From Saccharina japonica (taxonomy: Eukaryota; Sar; Phaeophyceae; Laminariales; Laminariaceae), in assembly GCA_008828725.1 (NCBI GenBank), contig MEHQ01001138.1, positions 367,448-431,447 on the forward strand: DNA of 64,000 bases. The letters run 5' to 3'. The position numbers were made by a program, and so were the translations under genes. The notes under the pieces are model-generated. The model had not been told where the DNA came from. It saw only the letters and a list, made by a program, of their open reading frames with translations, and did no database searches. The number at the start of each line of letters is the position of its first letter. The stretch's first letter is position 1. Of the stretch, positions 44,235 through 55,820 are shown one piece after another.

Positions 44235-45200
44235 GGTATACGCTTTGTTTGCGCTGCTTTATTGATTGCTTGCGGGAGGATCGATTTGAAGGCTTTTCAT
44301 ATTTTTGTTGGTGTGTTTTGTACGTACGATGATGCCACTACTACTGTTGTTCAGGTGTACTTAGTAGGTGTGTCGTAGGAGTAGGTTTGTTGACCACCTA
44401 CTATTGTACTGAATACGAATAGTTGTTTCTGTTGTTTTGCGTCTTTGGTGCGGGGTGACAGACAACGTGCTTGACTTTGGGCGTGGGGAGGACAATACAT
44501 GATGCCGCATTATAGGATTGAGTACGCACGTGACGAGCACTTGACGAGCCGACACTCTGTTTCGGTTGTGTGCTTTGCTTCGATGCCATGCTCGCTTCTT
44601 CTTGAATGCTGTGCTAATGTACTGTCGTACTGCAGCACTGAACTGCTACATGATACGAGTGGCAGCGGTATAGCCAGCGTGCATTGTACTACACATACTG
44701 GTATTACTATATCGAAACCAGCAGGGGAAGATTACATGAAACACGTGCTCATATGGTTGTACGACTGTATTTGTCTTGAGATACCTCGTGATGCGAATAC
44801 TATACTGCCGTTAGTATACCAGGTATACCATAAATAATTCGGCGCACGGTGCTTTTCGTGATTTGTGAGCGTATGGTTGTATACGTAATACTTACCCTGG
44901 TACCAGAGTGTTGGGGAATTGCAGTTGGGTAATTGTTTGGGGCTTGGAAGAAATACCGCAGGAGTAGAGATAAATGCCCCCCCTCCCCTTCTCCCTCCTT
45001 CCCTCCCTCCCTCTGTACCCCAAATATTTGGGTTGGCACGTAGAGATTGGTGAGAGTGGATTGAAGGGAAGCTGGAGAATCAAGTTTCCTGCTGTGCCAC
45101 TTGTCTGATGTACTCGTACCTGATGTAAGCGGTAGTGCTCTGTGTGCGGACAGTTTCATGGTCGTGAAGGACGTACGGCCCCCTTGCATACATATAAGAC
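44235..45200. other. No recognisable gene
   Basis: Short frames only, a TACCAGGTATACC word at about 44817 and a C/T-rich tract at 44970-45015. Confidence 0.4.
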
Positions 45201-45219
45201 ACTTCGTTATAATGAGGAG

Positions 45220-45261
45220 CTATTGATGCTCGAAGGGCGCTAGCCCTTCGAGCATCAATAG
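45220..45261. repeat. Perfect 19-bp inverted repeat, 4-base loop
   Basis: CTATTGATGCTCGAAGGGC, GCTA, then the exact reverse complement. It would form a strong hairpin in DNA or RNA on either strand. There is no gene close by that would make it a terminator. Confidence 0.9.
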
Positions 45262-45649
45262 ATGCCCTTCCTAATGGGTTGGGTATCTGCCCTTGGGGGT
45301 GTACCCCCCTGGTCGCGAACGGACACAAACGGACAAAAAACAGTTCTGAAAGCTGCCACAGCGTGCCTTTATTTACTGGATTGCTTAATAGTGAGGTTTG
45401 TCGGTCCCTCGCTCGTTCGCTTGGCTTTTTTTTGGCGCGCGACGCGTACACTCAAGCGATTCAGACACGCTCGGGACTGATAGAGGCCCGCTATTTGTGC
45501 CGACCGTCCTGTGCTGCTCGTGTCGAAAGCCGTGCCGAGATCGGAGAGCTAGGCGGTAGTGACTGTCATAATAGCGCCAACAGAAAGACAATAAAACAGA
45601 ACGAGTTCTGAAATAATGCGGGAGTCAACACTCTGCACACGATCACAAA

Positions 45650-46120
45650 CCACCGAACACCACCACCACCACCACCACGATCACAAACCACCGAACACCA
45701 CCACCACCACCACCACCACCACCACCACTACGACCACCACCGCCACCCCCGCCCCACCAGCCGAAGGAGCACTGGAAGCTGTTGTTTCTCGTAGTAGCTG
45801 GTGGGCGTTGGTGGGGTCTTGTCCCCGTGGTCTGGTGATGGTGGGGTGGTGACGGCGGTGATGGTGGCTTGCCTTGCGCCGTCGTCTCTCGAGAACAGTC
45901 CAGATTTGTACCTGCAACAAAAGAAGCAACCCGGACCACCGCCACCAAACTCCACCACTATCACCACCCTCCAGCCGAAGAAGCACTGGAAGCTGTTGTT
46001 GCTCGTAGTGGCTGGTGGGCGTTGGTGGGGTCTTGTTCCTGTGATCTGGTGATGGTGTGTCCTGCTGCTGCTGCTGCTTCTGTTGCTTCTGTTGCTGCTG
46101 CTGCTGCTGGTGGTGGTGTA
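45650..46120 (+). repeat. CCA/GTG triplet region with a 212-bp tandem duplication
   Basis: CACCAC runs lead into CCAGCCGAAG(G/A)AGCACTGG, AAGCTGTTGTT and GCTGGTGGGCGTTGGTGGGG at 45759-45850. The same block recurs at 45971-46065. CTG repeats follow (46060-46110 and 46238-46262). Open frames are repeat artefacts. Confidence 0.8.
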
Positions 46121-46269
46121 TACCAGCAGGTATATGTCAAGCGATTTTATATGTATCTTGATGTACCAGGTGCTCGTTGCATTGGTATACAATATATATA
46201 AACTGAGGAAATTATATTAGACGAGTTTTTAATGTTTGCACTGCTGCTGCTGCTGCTGCTGCTGTATAT

Positions 46270-47809
46270 ACCACTTAACAACCACTCCCACCACTTTTTT
46301 TTTTTTATACTCCAACGTTTTCAAGTATTTTTCTTTGCATTTTCTATGTAATATTATTCCTCGTTGTTTCACGTATACCTACGTACGTATTTCGGGTATT
46401 TTTTCCTTTTATTATTATACCTGCACCTACGTACGTATTTGACCTGCCCAGTACACAGCAGTAGTACTAATAGTACACATACATCATGCCCTGCCAGTTT
46501 TCGTCGTTTCCATAAATTTAATTTAAATAATATGCACCAACACACACAGCCCAGCGATGCACTTAATACCCACTGTACAAGGTTGTTGCGCTGACACGCA
46601 TCGCTTCACAAGAAATGTTGGTGGGTGGTGTTGGCGATTGTGGGACTACCAGCCCAGGGACCAACCGACCCACCCAGTAACTCTCTCACCCACCACGCAC
46701 ACGCATCAACTACTTGCCGGTCACTAAAAAAAAGGTTTCTGTGCTGACACAAATCGCTTAAAAACAAAAACGATCCAATCAATCACGATTATTGTAGGAA
46801 CACAGCAAAAAGAGAAGAACCGCCAACGCAGTAGCTTAATGCAGTTAGGAGTTTGACCACTTGAAGGCGTCTGTCACGCTCCTCATTCCACCCGTTCTTG
46901 TATCAGGTATGCAGGTACCAAGTACAAAGCAACTGCGAACGTACTACTGCTCAGATAAGGTTATCATGGTTGATACGATGTTGGAATATCCTGGGACGTT
47001 GTGATATGATATGAATATGCGATGGAATGGAGTACTGATACAGAAGTGAAAACATTTCTTGGGCGATTGCAGATTGACCGCTGTATGTGTGCTCTCCCTC
47101 CCTCTCTCCCTCCCTCCGTAGCGGACCAGTTATAGGTACGAGATAGTTCTGATAATTTACTTATGTAGCACGCATGCTATGTACGTACTTAAAGCAGGAG
47201 GAGTATAAGCGGGGTAGGTGCTTTAGACACGCAATCAAGCAGTGACTGTGCTCTTTGTTGGCGATATTAAATATGTGCTTGCACTTGTCTGATAACGGCA
47301 TTCGAATCTTGATGAATACATGAATGAGTTTTGTTTTTCCGCGCACTACTATTGGTTGGTCAAAATGCTGTTCTTGAGTCATTGTTGTTCGGTGATAACA
47401 TAGTACACTTCAGAGCTTGCCATGCACCCGGGTTCTCACCCTGTCATGCATAAACTTTCCTTTTGTGGAAAATCGCTCGAAGGTTCTTGATTCTACTAGC
47501 AGCTCGTGGCAAGGGGAGATCATGTTACCCGATGACAAGTTGGCATAAATAACTACTGCTGTAAGCAACGCGGTCTGGTATATGACGTTTGCGAATGAAA
47601 GGGGGGTGGTGAGATTATATATTGGCAATGCCCCGAAGCTGGGCGCGGGGTTTACAAGGCTACTAGTAGGACGTTTCCTGGAAAATTCCCGAGGTGTTAC
47701 ATGAATAGCATTGTGTTGTTAACTTCGTCGAGATTGACTTGAAATTACTGAGGCTTCCTGTGAGCACTTCGTAATAGATACGCCCTCGGGTATGCACGTA
47801 ATACATTGG

Positions 47810-47843
<34 letters not shown>

Positions 47844-48550
47844 GAGGATTTGAGAATGGAGGATTTTTATTGGGTTTCCGATTGGGTTTCTGGGGTTTCT
47901 GTGGAGTTAAGGTTGGGTTGTGGGTTTTAATTGATGGCTTGCAGGCATTGAAAACCCTGCCTGTTTACTGATTTAAATACGTATTGGATACTACTGTGCG
48001 GATATACTACTGCTTTTGGCCAAACCGTGATCGGGAGCTGTATTTCTGATTGTCAGGGAGATATCCAATGATGATAACGGCTAGTCTGGTAGTTCCGAGA
48101 ATACATTGTACGGTATTGAGATTTGTATTGAGGATCTTTCAGGTATTGATAATCTTGCACGTGTATTAGTTTTGAAGTTAGTAATACTGCGATAAACTTG
48201 TGTCGACCTATTTACACCGAGCTGCTGACGGTTTGATTATCGCGGACTGGTGTTCCTAGTTTCGGCAGCTGAGTGGTTTGGGAAGACTGTTGAAGTTTGA
48301 GCCAGTATGGTTTAGATTTTGGTATTTTAATTTGAATGAATTTGCTTGAATTTCTGGTATTCGGTAATTTGAATTTGCTTGAGGTTTTTATGAATCTTGT
48401 GGTGTTCGGTACTTGGATGTGAATTGGAGATTTGTGATATTGAGTCTGGATATCGACTTCCGGTTCGACGGCTATGAGGTGTGACCATGCTATTGTGATG
48501 CTTTATTGCCATATTGTTCACCATGCAGGGGGGATATTAGTTGATGGGAC
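46270..48550. other. AT-rich stretch without a recognisable gene
   Basis: Short frames only. A GATT microsatellite lies at 47811-47842. TTGAATTTGCTTGA-type words repeat at 48330-48380. I see no element ends. Confidence 0.45.
47811..47842 (+). repeat. (GATT)n microsatellite
   Basis: About eight GATT units in a row, then a single interruption. Confidence 0.9.
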
Positions 48551-48619
48551 TGTGCACCTGTTCGGTATGCATACTACTGCGGATGTGTGGTGCCGCACAA
48601 TATTGGTTGCAAAGCAGGG

Positions 48620-48950
48620 GGGATATTGATTGTGCTTGTAATAGATACCGCAGGTACGATGACGGTTACGTATATTAGGGAGTTCATATACTTGATGAGG
48701 CTTTCTCCATCTCTGTGGTCTCGTGCTTGCCGCTGGGTACTTGCTTGCTTGACTCTACTTCGAGGTCTACAGCGAGGTCCTACAATATACTTAACTACGT
48801 GGTTTATGTCTATATATTTACTTTTTATTATTTTTCTTTTCGCTTTTTTCATTTTTCTCTTTTTTTCTCTTGCATGCACCTGGATTGCTAGCAGGGTAGG
48901 TCTTGCCTGTCGTATATGGCGTTGCATTGTCTGCTCTGCTTACTCACTGT
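48620..48950 (+). repeat. Repeat T copy 2 joined to repeat R
   Basis: 48620-48815 matches repeat T at 42705-42905. From 48820 (TTACTTTTTATTATTTTTCT, CTCTTGCATGCACCTGGATT, GCTAGCAGGGTAGGTCTTGC) the sequence equals the beginning of the right arm of the palindrome at 51942-52060. The junction shows that the centre of the palindrome corresponds to one end of repeat R. Confidence 0.8.
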
Positions 48951-49206
48951 TAAACGAAACGATGCGGCGCAATTATTTTCCATCCACACCTTTTTGCCAC
49001 GGGCGCCCTCCAGCTTGCACTGGTTGTTGTGTGGAAAGGATTGCCCGGTAGGTATTGGCAAGGTCAAGGTCACAGGAGAAGAAAATTTTGAAATCGGAGT
49101 TTCTGGCGTTGATAGCGACGAGTCTAGGTGTCACGACGGCGATTATGAGGTAGTCCTTTGGGCTGCAACGGGTTTCGTAGATATTTTGGAAGGCGTTTTT
49201 GTTTAG
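48916..49206 (+). CDS. Possible coding segment (weak)
   Basis: The + frame ends VGIGKVKVTGEENFEIGVSG then VDSDESRCHDGDYEVVLWAA, which looks protein-like. The minus strand at 48973-49278 also stays open (DYLIIAVVTPRLVAINARNS). Its 5' part lies inside repeat R, so the ATG is not reliable. It could be an exon of the Cys-rich gene that follows or a relic. Confidence 0.25.
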   Translation: MALHCLLCLLTVKRNDAAQLFSIHTFLPRAPSSLHWLLCGKDCPVGIGKVKVTGEENFEIGVSGVDSDESRCHDGDYEVVLWAATGFVDILEGVFV

Positions 49207-49620
49207 GGACATTTTTAAGAGACACGTCAGCCAGCGACGAGCTGCCCCACAGCAGCCCCGGGAGCCCACAGCAGCCACCTACATCTGTGTAAGCCAAGAG
49301 GGATTCGTCTAGCTACCCACGCCGCTGCATTCAGGTCCAATTCCAGGTGGATGGGAGGTCTGGTATCCGTTTTTTGGCCCTCCCAAGTCCGTCATCAAAC
49401 CAGAGCGTTTTGGCCGGGTGAGCTGCTGGCATCGGCCGCGCCAGGCCACCTGCCAATTGGATACTGATGGCACCATCGCCGCTGAGGGCATCGCTGTGTA
49501 GCTGAAGTCCTACGCTTGCCACAGCATCCAGGAGTTGTTCTGTTTAGTTAAGGGCCTGGTATTGTAGGTGGTTGTTTGTAGAAGCAAAAATCTCCAATTT
49601 TCAACGGGTTTTGTGACAAG

Positions 49621-50001
49621 ATGCCAGGCCAGAGGGCTATATGCGGTGCAAAGAGACATGGACGAGTACCAACGGACGGAGGGCTTGGAGTGTGCTTTGC
49701 GTGCGGGCGCGCCGGCAACCGGGACGGAACTTCTAAGGGGTGGAAGCACGTGGGGAGCGGGCCATACTGGTCGGATCTGGGCACGTGGGCTGCTACAATC
49801 GGTGAAGGCTGGCCCCACGAACGCGACATCGTCGCTTCCCCGTTCCAGGTTGGCGAGTGCGTGTGTTGCCGCTCGAGCTGCGTAGCTGGCATGTACTTCA
49901 AGTACAAGCGTCAAGTCCTGAAGCAGGAGATAGGATCCTTGAACAAGATGCAGAAAGGACAATCTTCGCCGATGGGTCGTTACCCTTCCACTGCCTTTCA
50001 G
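49621..50001 (+). CDS. Cys-rich protein, exon with possible zinc-binding pairs (127 codons)
   Basis: The frame runs from an ATG (MPGQRAICGAKRHGRVPTDG) to a TTTCAG/GTACGA donor in phase 0. It contains CFAC at residues 29-32 and GECVCCRSSC near 84-93, with Trp-rich loops between (GWKHVGSGPYWSDLGTW). This suggests a small metal-binding fold. The second half is basic (YFKYKRQVLKQEIGSLNKMQ). The ATG may be internal to an exon that begins earlier, because 49335-49417 also looks exon-like (IRFLALPSPSSNQSVLAG). No family is recognised; a DNA-binding or nuclear protein is a guess from composition. Confidence 0.5.
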
Positions 50002-50521
50002 GTACGAGTGCGATGTAAGAGGGCCACTGCTGCGCGTGTGTGTGCCGCGTACCAAACCATGTACGAGGTATCCCCCTAATTGTCTTGAATGATACGTACC
50101 ACTCTGGTCGGCAATATAAGGATCTATTGAGCTTCAATATTAATACGAACCGCTCCTTAAATTTCTGTCCGGTATGTTCTACCTTTATCCCTGTTTGTTG
50201 TATTACATCTGTGGTTAGTACGAGGCCGGCCGTACTCACACCAGCACACGGAGGAAACTGTTCAGCAGTAGTTCTAACTTGTACGGTACTGCTGTACAGT
50301 ACTTTGGCATGTCGTACAGCAGCCCTTGTTACCTCGTACATGCAAAAACATGAAAATGTCCGTGTTCCCCCTGCGTTGCTGCCTGTGGGCGTTTTTCTGT
50401 AGTCCATGAACAAAGACATCGTACTCGTACTCAATGCCCCTGACCACCTGGCGGCATAACCACATGCGAGATACCGCCAACGACTGTACGTGCCACCTGC
50501 CGTTTTCTTTGCTTTGCGTAA

Positions 50522-50658
50522 TGACAGCTGCGAGCTCTTCTAGCACACGTGGAGGTCAAGGGCGCGGTGCTCGATTGCTGCGGCGCGGCGGGAGATGCTG
50601 TCTGTACTGTCCTCACGGCACACTCGCTTCACGTTTCCACGAACGATTTCGATCCCAG
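50522..50658 (+). CDS. Second exon of the Cys-rich gene (start approximate)
   Basis: The frame MTAASSSSTRGGQGRGARLL, RRGGRCCLYCPHGTLASRFH, ERFRSQ ends at GATCCCAG/GTTAGT in phase 0, matching the phase of the previous donor at 50001. CCLYCPH adds another Cys/His group. The acceptor upstream was not fixed and no stop-containing exon was found downstream. Confidence 0.4.
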
Positions 50659-51205
50659 GTTAGTGCCTCTCTCTACTTTCCATTTTGTCGTATCTGAATT
50701 ATAAGCGTACAGCAGTGCGTTGTTGTAAGTTGTATTGGAAGAAGGTTGTTTCAACGCATGGCCTCCCGAAAAACACGTATCGCAAGCACACCTGTGTCTT
50801 GGGACATCGTCGGGGTGGACCTGCGCACCGGCAGTGCAGCACTATAACGGGGGAACATAGTATTCAGGACCCAATACGCGTCGTAAAAAGACTGGAATAT
50901 ACATGTTTTTGATTATGTGGTAGGTCCTGAATACTACGCCCCCCCCCCCCCTAATATCTATACTCGTCATGCTCGTTTTGCCTTCGGTCGGCCCTCGTCA
51001 ACACCGTTGAACGAGTAAGTATGAATTAGGGTTGCACTGCTCAGACATTGATTTTGACGCACGAAGGCTACCTCTTATGCAATGGGGTACGCGGATATCT
51101 AAAAAGCCGGTAGCCGAATGGAGACACAATCGGTCTTTGTTATACTGATGAAGAACTCGATTGGGAAAACCAATCCACGAATCCCGTCGAAGTACTCGAA
51201 ACATA

Positions 51206-52666
51206 TTTCCCCCCCTCCCCCCCCCCCCCCCCCCCCCCACCAGCGAAAAAAAAATAGGGGGGGTCTCTAAAACCAAGTATAAAAAAAGGGAACAAAAAAC
51301 GAAAAAAAAATGTGTTTTGCTCATTTCGTCCTGTGATCACAGCGATCCGGTTTGTTTTTCATTCTGACCTTCCTAGGTGTGTGGTGTCGTTTTCTTTTTT
51401 TTTTGTACACCCTTGCCCTACCCGGGTTTTTTTTTTTTTTTTCGTCGCTGAGATCAATTCTTCGGACATGTTCGGATGATTTCGGCATATTTGCCCTGTA
51501 ACCCATTCAGAACTCGAAAAAAATCCACATCCACATTACTTAAATTCCCAAGTGTATTGTCCAAAAACGGGGGACCGGTTCTTAAGTTAAAAGACCTACT
51601 ACGACAATGTCTAGTTATCGCTGGTAGATGATGTACCTTGTTTCGACCATTGTTATTTACTACTGGCTGTGTGTGTGTGTGTGTTCTTCACATTAAACTT
51701 TCCTTTCTACCCGTCGACATCCAGCACACCCAGTGTCCGTGCCGATTCTTCATCCTAAAAAGGTACCAGTTCTGTGGTCACAAAACTACGACACAGAGAT
51801 ACTACACTCAGTGCAGTAAACAGAGCAGACAATGCAACGCCATATACGACAGGCAAGACCTACCCTGCTAGCAATCCAGGTGCATGCAAGAGAAAAAAGA
51901 GAAAAAGAAGAAAAGCGAAAAAGAAAAAAGAAAAAAAGTANTACTTTTTTTCTTTTTTCTTTTTCGCTTTTTTTATTTTTTCTCTTTTTTCTCTTGCATG
52001 CATCTGGATTGCTAGCAGGGTAGGTCTTGCCTGTCGTATATGGCATTGCGTTGTCTGCTCTGCTTACTGCACTGAGCGTAGTATCTCTGTGTCGTAGTTT
52101 TGTGACCACAGAACTGGTACCTTTTTAGGATGAAGAATCGGCACGGACACTGGGTGTGCTGGATGTCGACGGGTAGAAAGAAGTTTAATGTGAAGAACAC
52201 ACACACACTACAGCACGCATGGTAATGGCAATTAGGTCGAAAATGGTAATATCACCAGCATAACTAGAACTTGCGACGGTAGTCTTTTAACCTTAAGCTG
52301 GTCCCCCGTTTTTGGGAACAATACTACTTGGGAATTTAAGTGTGGAATTGGATTTTTTTCAGTCTAATGGGTTAAGGGCAAAATATGCCGAAATCACCGA
52401 ACATTCCGAAGAATTGATCCTCAGCGACGAAAAAAAAAAAAAAAACCCGGGTAGGGCAAGGGTGTCAAAAAAAAAAAGAAAACGACACCACACTTGACTA
52501 GGAAGGTCAGAATGAAAAACAAACCGGATCGCTGTGATCACAGGACGAAATGAGCGAAAACACATTTTTTTTTCGTTTTTTGTTCCCTTTTTTTTACTTG
52601 GTTTTAGAGACCCCCCCATATTTTTTTTTCGCTGGGGGGGGGGGGGGGGGGGGGGAGGGGGGGAAA
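51206..52666. repeat. 1.46-kb palindrome of repeat R with N at its axis
   Basis: The two arms of about 730 bp mirror each other from the outer poly-C/poly-G tracts inward. The mirrored blocks include GTCTCTAAAACCAAGTA, TGATCACAGCGATCCGGTTT, CATATTT.CCCT..CCCATT, CCCGTCGACATCCAGCACAC and TAGCAGGGTAGGTCTTGCCT, and then poly-A/poly-T up to the single N at 51941. The arms differ by many small changes, so they are not a simple duplicate of one read. Short Cys-rich frames occur in both arms. A half copy lies at 48820-48950 and a diverged one at 3037-3245. Confidence 0.9.
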
Positions 52667-52669
52667 TTA

Positions 52670-53940
52670 AAAAAAAAACTTGACTTATTGTTTTCTGGGA
52701 TCACAACCGTCCGGTTTCTTCCCTTCAATATAGGGGGGGGGGGGTGTGTGGTGTCGATAACTTTTTTTTTTGTGCACCCTTGAGTCTACAGTTTTTCGCC
52801 TTGCCATGAACAACAAACGTGCCATTTTTTGTGTCTCAACCCTTCAAAACCATGACGCAAAGTTTCGAAGCCGTAAAGTCCCGCCTGTCGCTGGAACCAG
52901 CTCGTATTTAATCTTCTTATCGCGTTATACATTTATTTATCATACTTTATCGGGATTTTCTTACCCGGGTTACCATCTATCTGTCTATCTAACCCTTCAC
53001 GAGGTCTGGTGCTATACCACGTTCAGTGTAGGAGGACTGATTCCGTATCGCTGTCGGCTTGACGCGGAAATTGAACTTAACCAGACACATACATTATGTT
53101 GTGCGACCTTCGTTGTTCACTTAACGGAAGTACATACCGGTATACTGCTGTTCTACCAGTCCCGCCTGGCTCGATGAACATTCGTATACTTGTCTACAGT
53201 AGACGCTCATCACATGGCCGTTTTGGCGCGTGTCCCAAACTTCTGCCCCGGGTATGTGTTATTATGTGTCTGCCTCCCTTGTGGCGAGATACTTGACTCA
53301 TAACGAACCTAGCCCGTTCCACGGGCCCTACCCCCTACGGAGGTTCCTATGTACAATGCTCTGGCTATATCATAGTTGGACCCCTAACAACCATCATACG
53401 GTACTGGCTACCCGGGTGGTCGTATAGTCCTCCTATAGTCTCTGTACTGGTTCATACCCGTGTCATGGTTTTGTGTGTACGTGGGCTGTGTGGTGTTTCT
53501 ATACTATTAATAGTACATACTCTCTGCTGGCCCACGCGCGAGCGTTCGACTGATGATGTGTTCGAATTATACCAGGTAATTCGTATTCCGTCAAACAGCT
53601 CGCTGCCTGCCCCTTTTTGGTATGAATGACCTCGCGATTCTCCTGTTCTGTATTCCTCCCCATAAGCAGTGTCTATCGTCTATCACCAACTCGTTGTCCC
53701 CAAGTTGTGGGCCTGGCTCCTGTGTATTTACTACCTACCACATACAAAACACTTGTTGTGCTGACGTGAAATGACATTTGAAATTACTCCGTGTCTGTTC
53801 TCCTTCGTAAGCAGCAGCAGTGGCAAGCGCGAAGTTCTGCGAGCTGTTGGTCCCCTCCAACCCCCCCTTAATGACTGCTGAGTCACCAGACCTGAAACTT
53901 GCGGTTACTCACTCGTAGTGTACGATGCAAGAGTAAATTT
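52670..53940. other. No recognisable gene
   Basis: Several + frames (for example 52770-53177) stay open, but without domains or splice support. TACCAGGTAA occurs at about 53571. Confidence 0.4.
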
Positions 53941-53942
53941 GT

Positions 53943-53943
53943 G

Positions 53944-53979
<36 letters not shown>

Positions 53980-54011
53980 CAACCCTTGTTGTTGTTGTTG
54001 TTGTTGTTGTT
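53943..54011 (+). repeat. (GTT)n microsatellite
   Basis: Two runs of TTG/GTT units are separated by CAACCC. They cause poly-Leu and poly-Val frames. Confidence 0.9.
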
Positions 54012-54862
54012 TTATATTATTTTATTTATCTTATCCATATTGCTTCGCGTTTCTCCCCTTCTGCTTATGCTACTTTTGAGTGTGTCTTCGGCCTCTCCTC
54101 GACTCGTTCTCGCTTTGTGTGCCAAGAAAGCCTTCTCGACAACGATGAGTCTCCTTTCGGAGAAAGGCACATACATGTCTGCCTTCCATGAGCCTACACA
54201 ACCAGGGGCACGGCTGTGCTCCTCGTTCTGGTCTGCTCTCCCTGGTTGAACCGATGCTGTGACTATTAATAGACTCATACAGCAGTTCACATTGTTACTG
54301 CTACTACATACAGTACAGTAGACGCGATGACCTCTCGGGGTCCTTGTGAGCCCCCAACATCGTCTTCCGTCCGACTTGTTCTCTTAGTATTGCGAGCATT
54401 GTTTTCTTTTTCTTCGCTGCTCCGCCGAACTGTTTGAAACCCAGCGACCTTGGTAGGGCCGAACACAACAACCACTTGAAAACTAAGAAGGGGTAAGCGC
54501 TCGACAGCTATCTGGCTGTTTATGACAGGGCGCTACATATATTGTAATTAATTGTCGTTGCTCTTGCCCCGTCCATCAGCATCTATCTGTGTTTCTTGTC
54601 TCGTCCGGCGATCCAGCAATCACGAGCCAGCAAACAAACACTTCTGAGTTCGGGGCGTTCTTTGCTATAATCCAGAATCTGGAACCACAAATCAATATAT
54701 TTTCAACATTTCTTCCGTCCCTTCCACAAACCACAGATCGGGCGATCTTTTCACTTTGTTTGTTTTGACGTTTCGCTTGATCTTGATCATATTGGGGCTA
54801 AAAAATCAGAAAAAGGGCACACAAGAAGAGCTGAAAAGGCCGTGGATTTTGAGCACTTTTTC

Positions 54863-55511
54863 CACGGATGTACATTATTTGTCTTTTTCGCGACACGTGT
54901 CGCGACGCGTCGCGGCACGTGTCGCGGCATATCGCGACGCGTGCCGCGACATGCCGCGACACGTGTCGCGACCTGTGTCGCGTTACGTGTCGCGGCGTGT
55001 CGCGACATTGTTGTGAAGAATAACCACTACACCAGCGCCCCTGCCAAAAAGACAGGTCCCATCAGGATATGATCCCATAAGAGCCTTCTGGTTAAAAACC
55101 GTGAGGAGCGAAGCGACGAACCACCCTATACCGGTGCAGGCGCGAAGCGCAAGGTCTACCCTGATCCCACAGTAATACCGGCCAGTAAACCTGGAGACTA
55201 CACGTCCCCTCCTAAAATGATGATCTACGTGAACCTCGTCACGCTCGTCGCGGCAGGTGTCGCGGCATGTCGCGACGCGTCGCGACGCGTCGCGACACTT
55301 GCCGCGACACCTGCCGTGACACCTGCCGCGACTCGTCGCGACACTTGCCGCGACACCTGCCGCGACACCTGCCGCGACACCTACCGCGACACGCGTCGCG
55401 GCATGCCGCATAGGGCCGCGACGTGTCGCGGCATGTGTCGCGACGCGTCGCGACATGCCGCGACAGTTGCCGCGACACGTGTCGCGAAAAAGACAAATAA
55501 TGTACATCCCT
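54863..55511. mobile_element. Mutator-like non-autonomous element filled with a CGCGACACGTGTCGCG satellite
   Basis: The 9-bp sequence CACTTTTTC occurs directly outside both ends (54854-54862 and 55512-55520). Inside, GGATGTACATTATTTGTCTT then TTTCGCGACACGTGTCGCG is inverted at 55473-55509. Between the ends run two blocks of an about 11-bp GTCGCGACA(C/T)G(T/C) unit (54892-55007 and 55248-55498), separated by about 240 bp of ordinary sequence. A 9-bp duplication is typical of Mutator elements. There is no coding region. Confidence 0.75.
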
Positions 55512-55820
55512 CACTTTTTCTGAAACCGAGGAAATACGGGGATCTTGTTTGCAGATTGTTTAGTGTTTTCCCAAGTCGTTTCTACAACAGTATATTGTTG
55601 GCAAACGCGTATCATACACGTGCCTACTGGACAGCAGCTAGACATTGGTAAATATACCTACGGACTCGACGGTGGGCTTATTACCCATTCGTTAGGTGTG
55701 CAATTTATTGTCTAGTTTATACTCTAGCGTCTACAGTACTGTAGATAATATGGAATAGGATGAGCAGGCAATAATAGGCAATATGACAAATATTTCGTAT
55801 TCTTCGAGGGAATATATTAA

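Noticed and set aside
45616-46201. His/Thr/Pro-rich and Val/Gly-rich frames on both strands
   Set aside because: Caused by CAC/CCA triplets and a tandem duplication.
47811-47842. CRISPR-like or structured array at the GATT repeat
   Set aside because: A simple tetranucleotide microsatellite without spacers.
54756-55651. Arg/Thr/Asp-rich frames on both strands
   Set aside because: They are translations of the CGCGACACGTGTCGCG satellite inside a TIR element.
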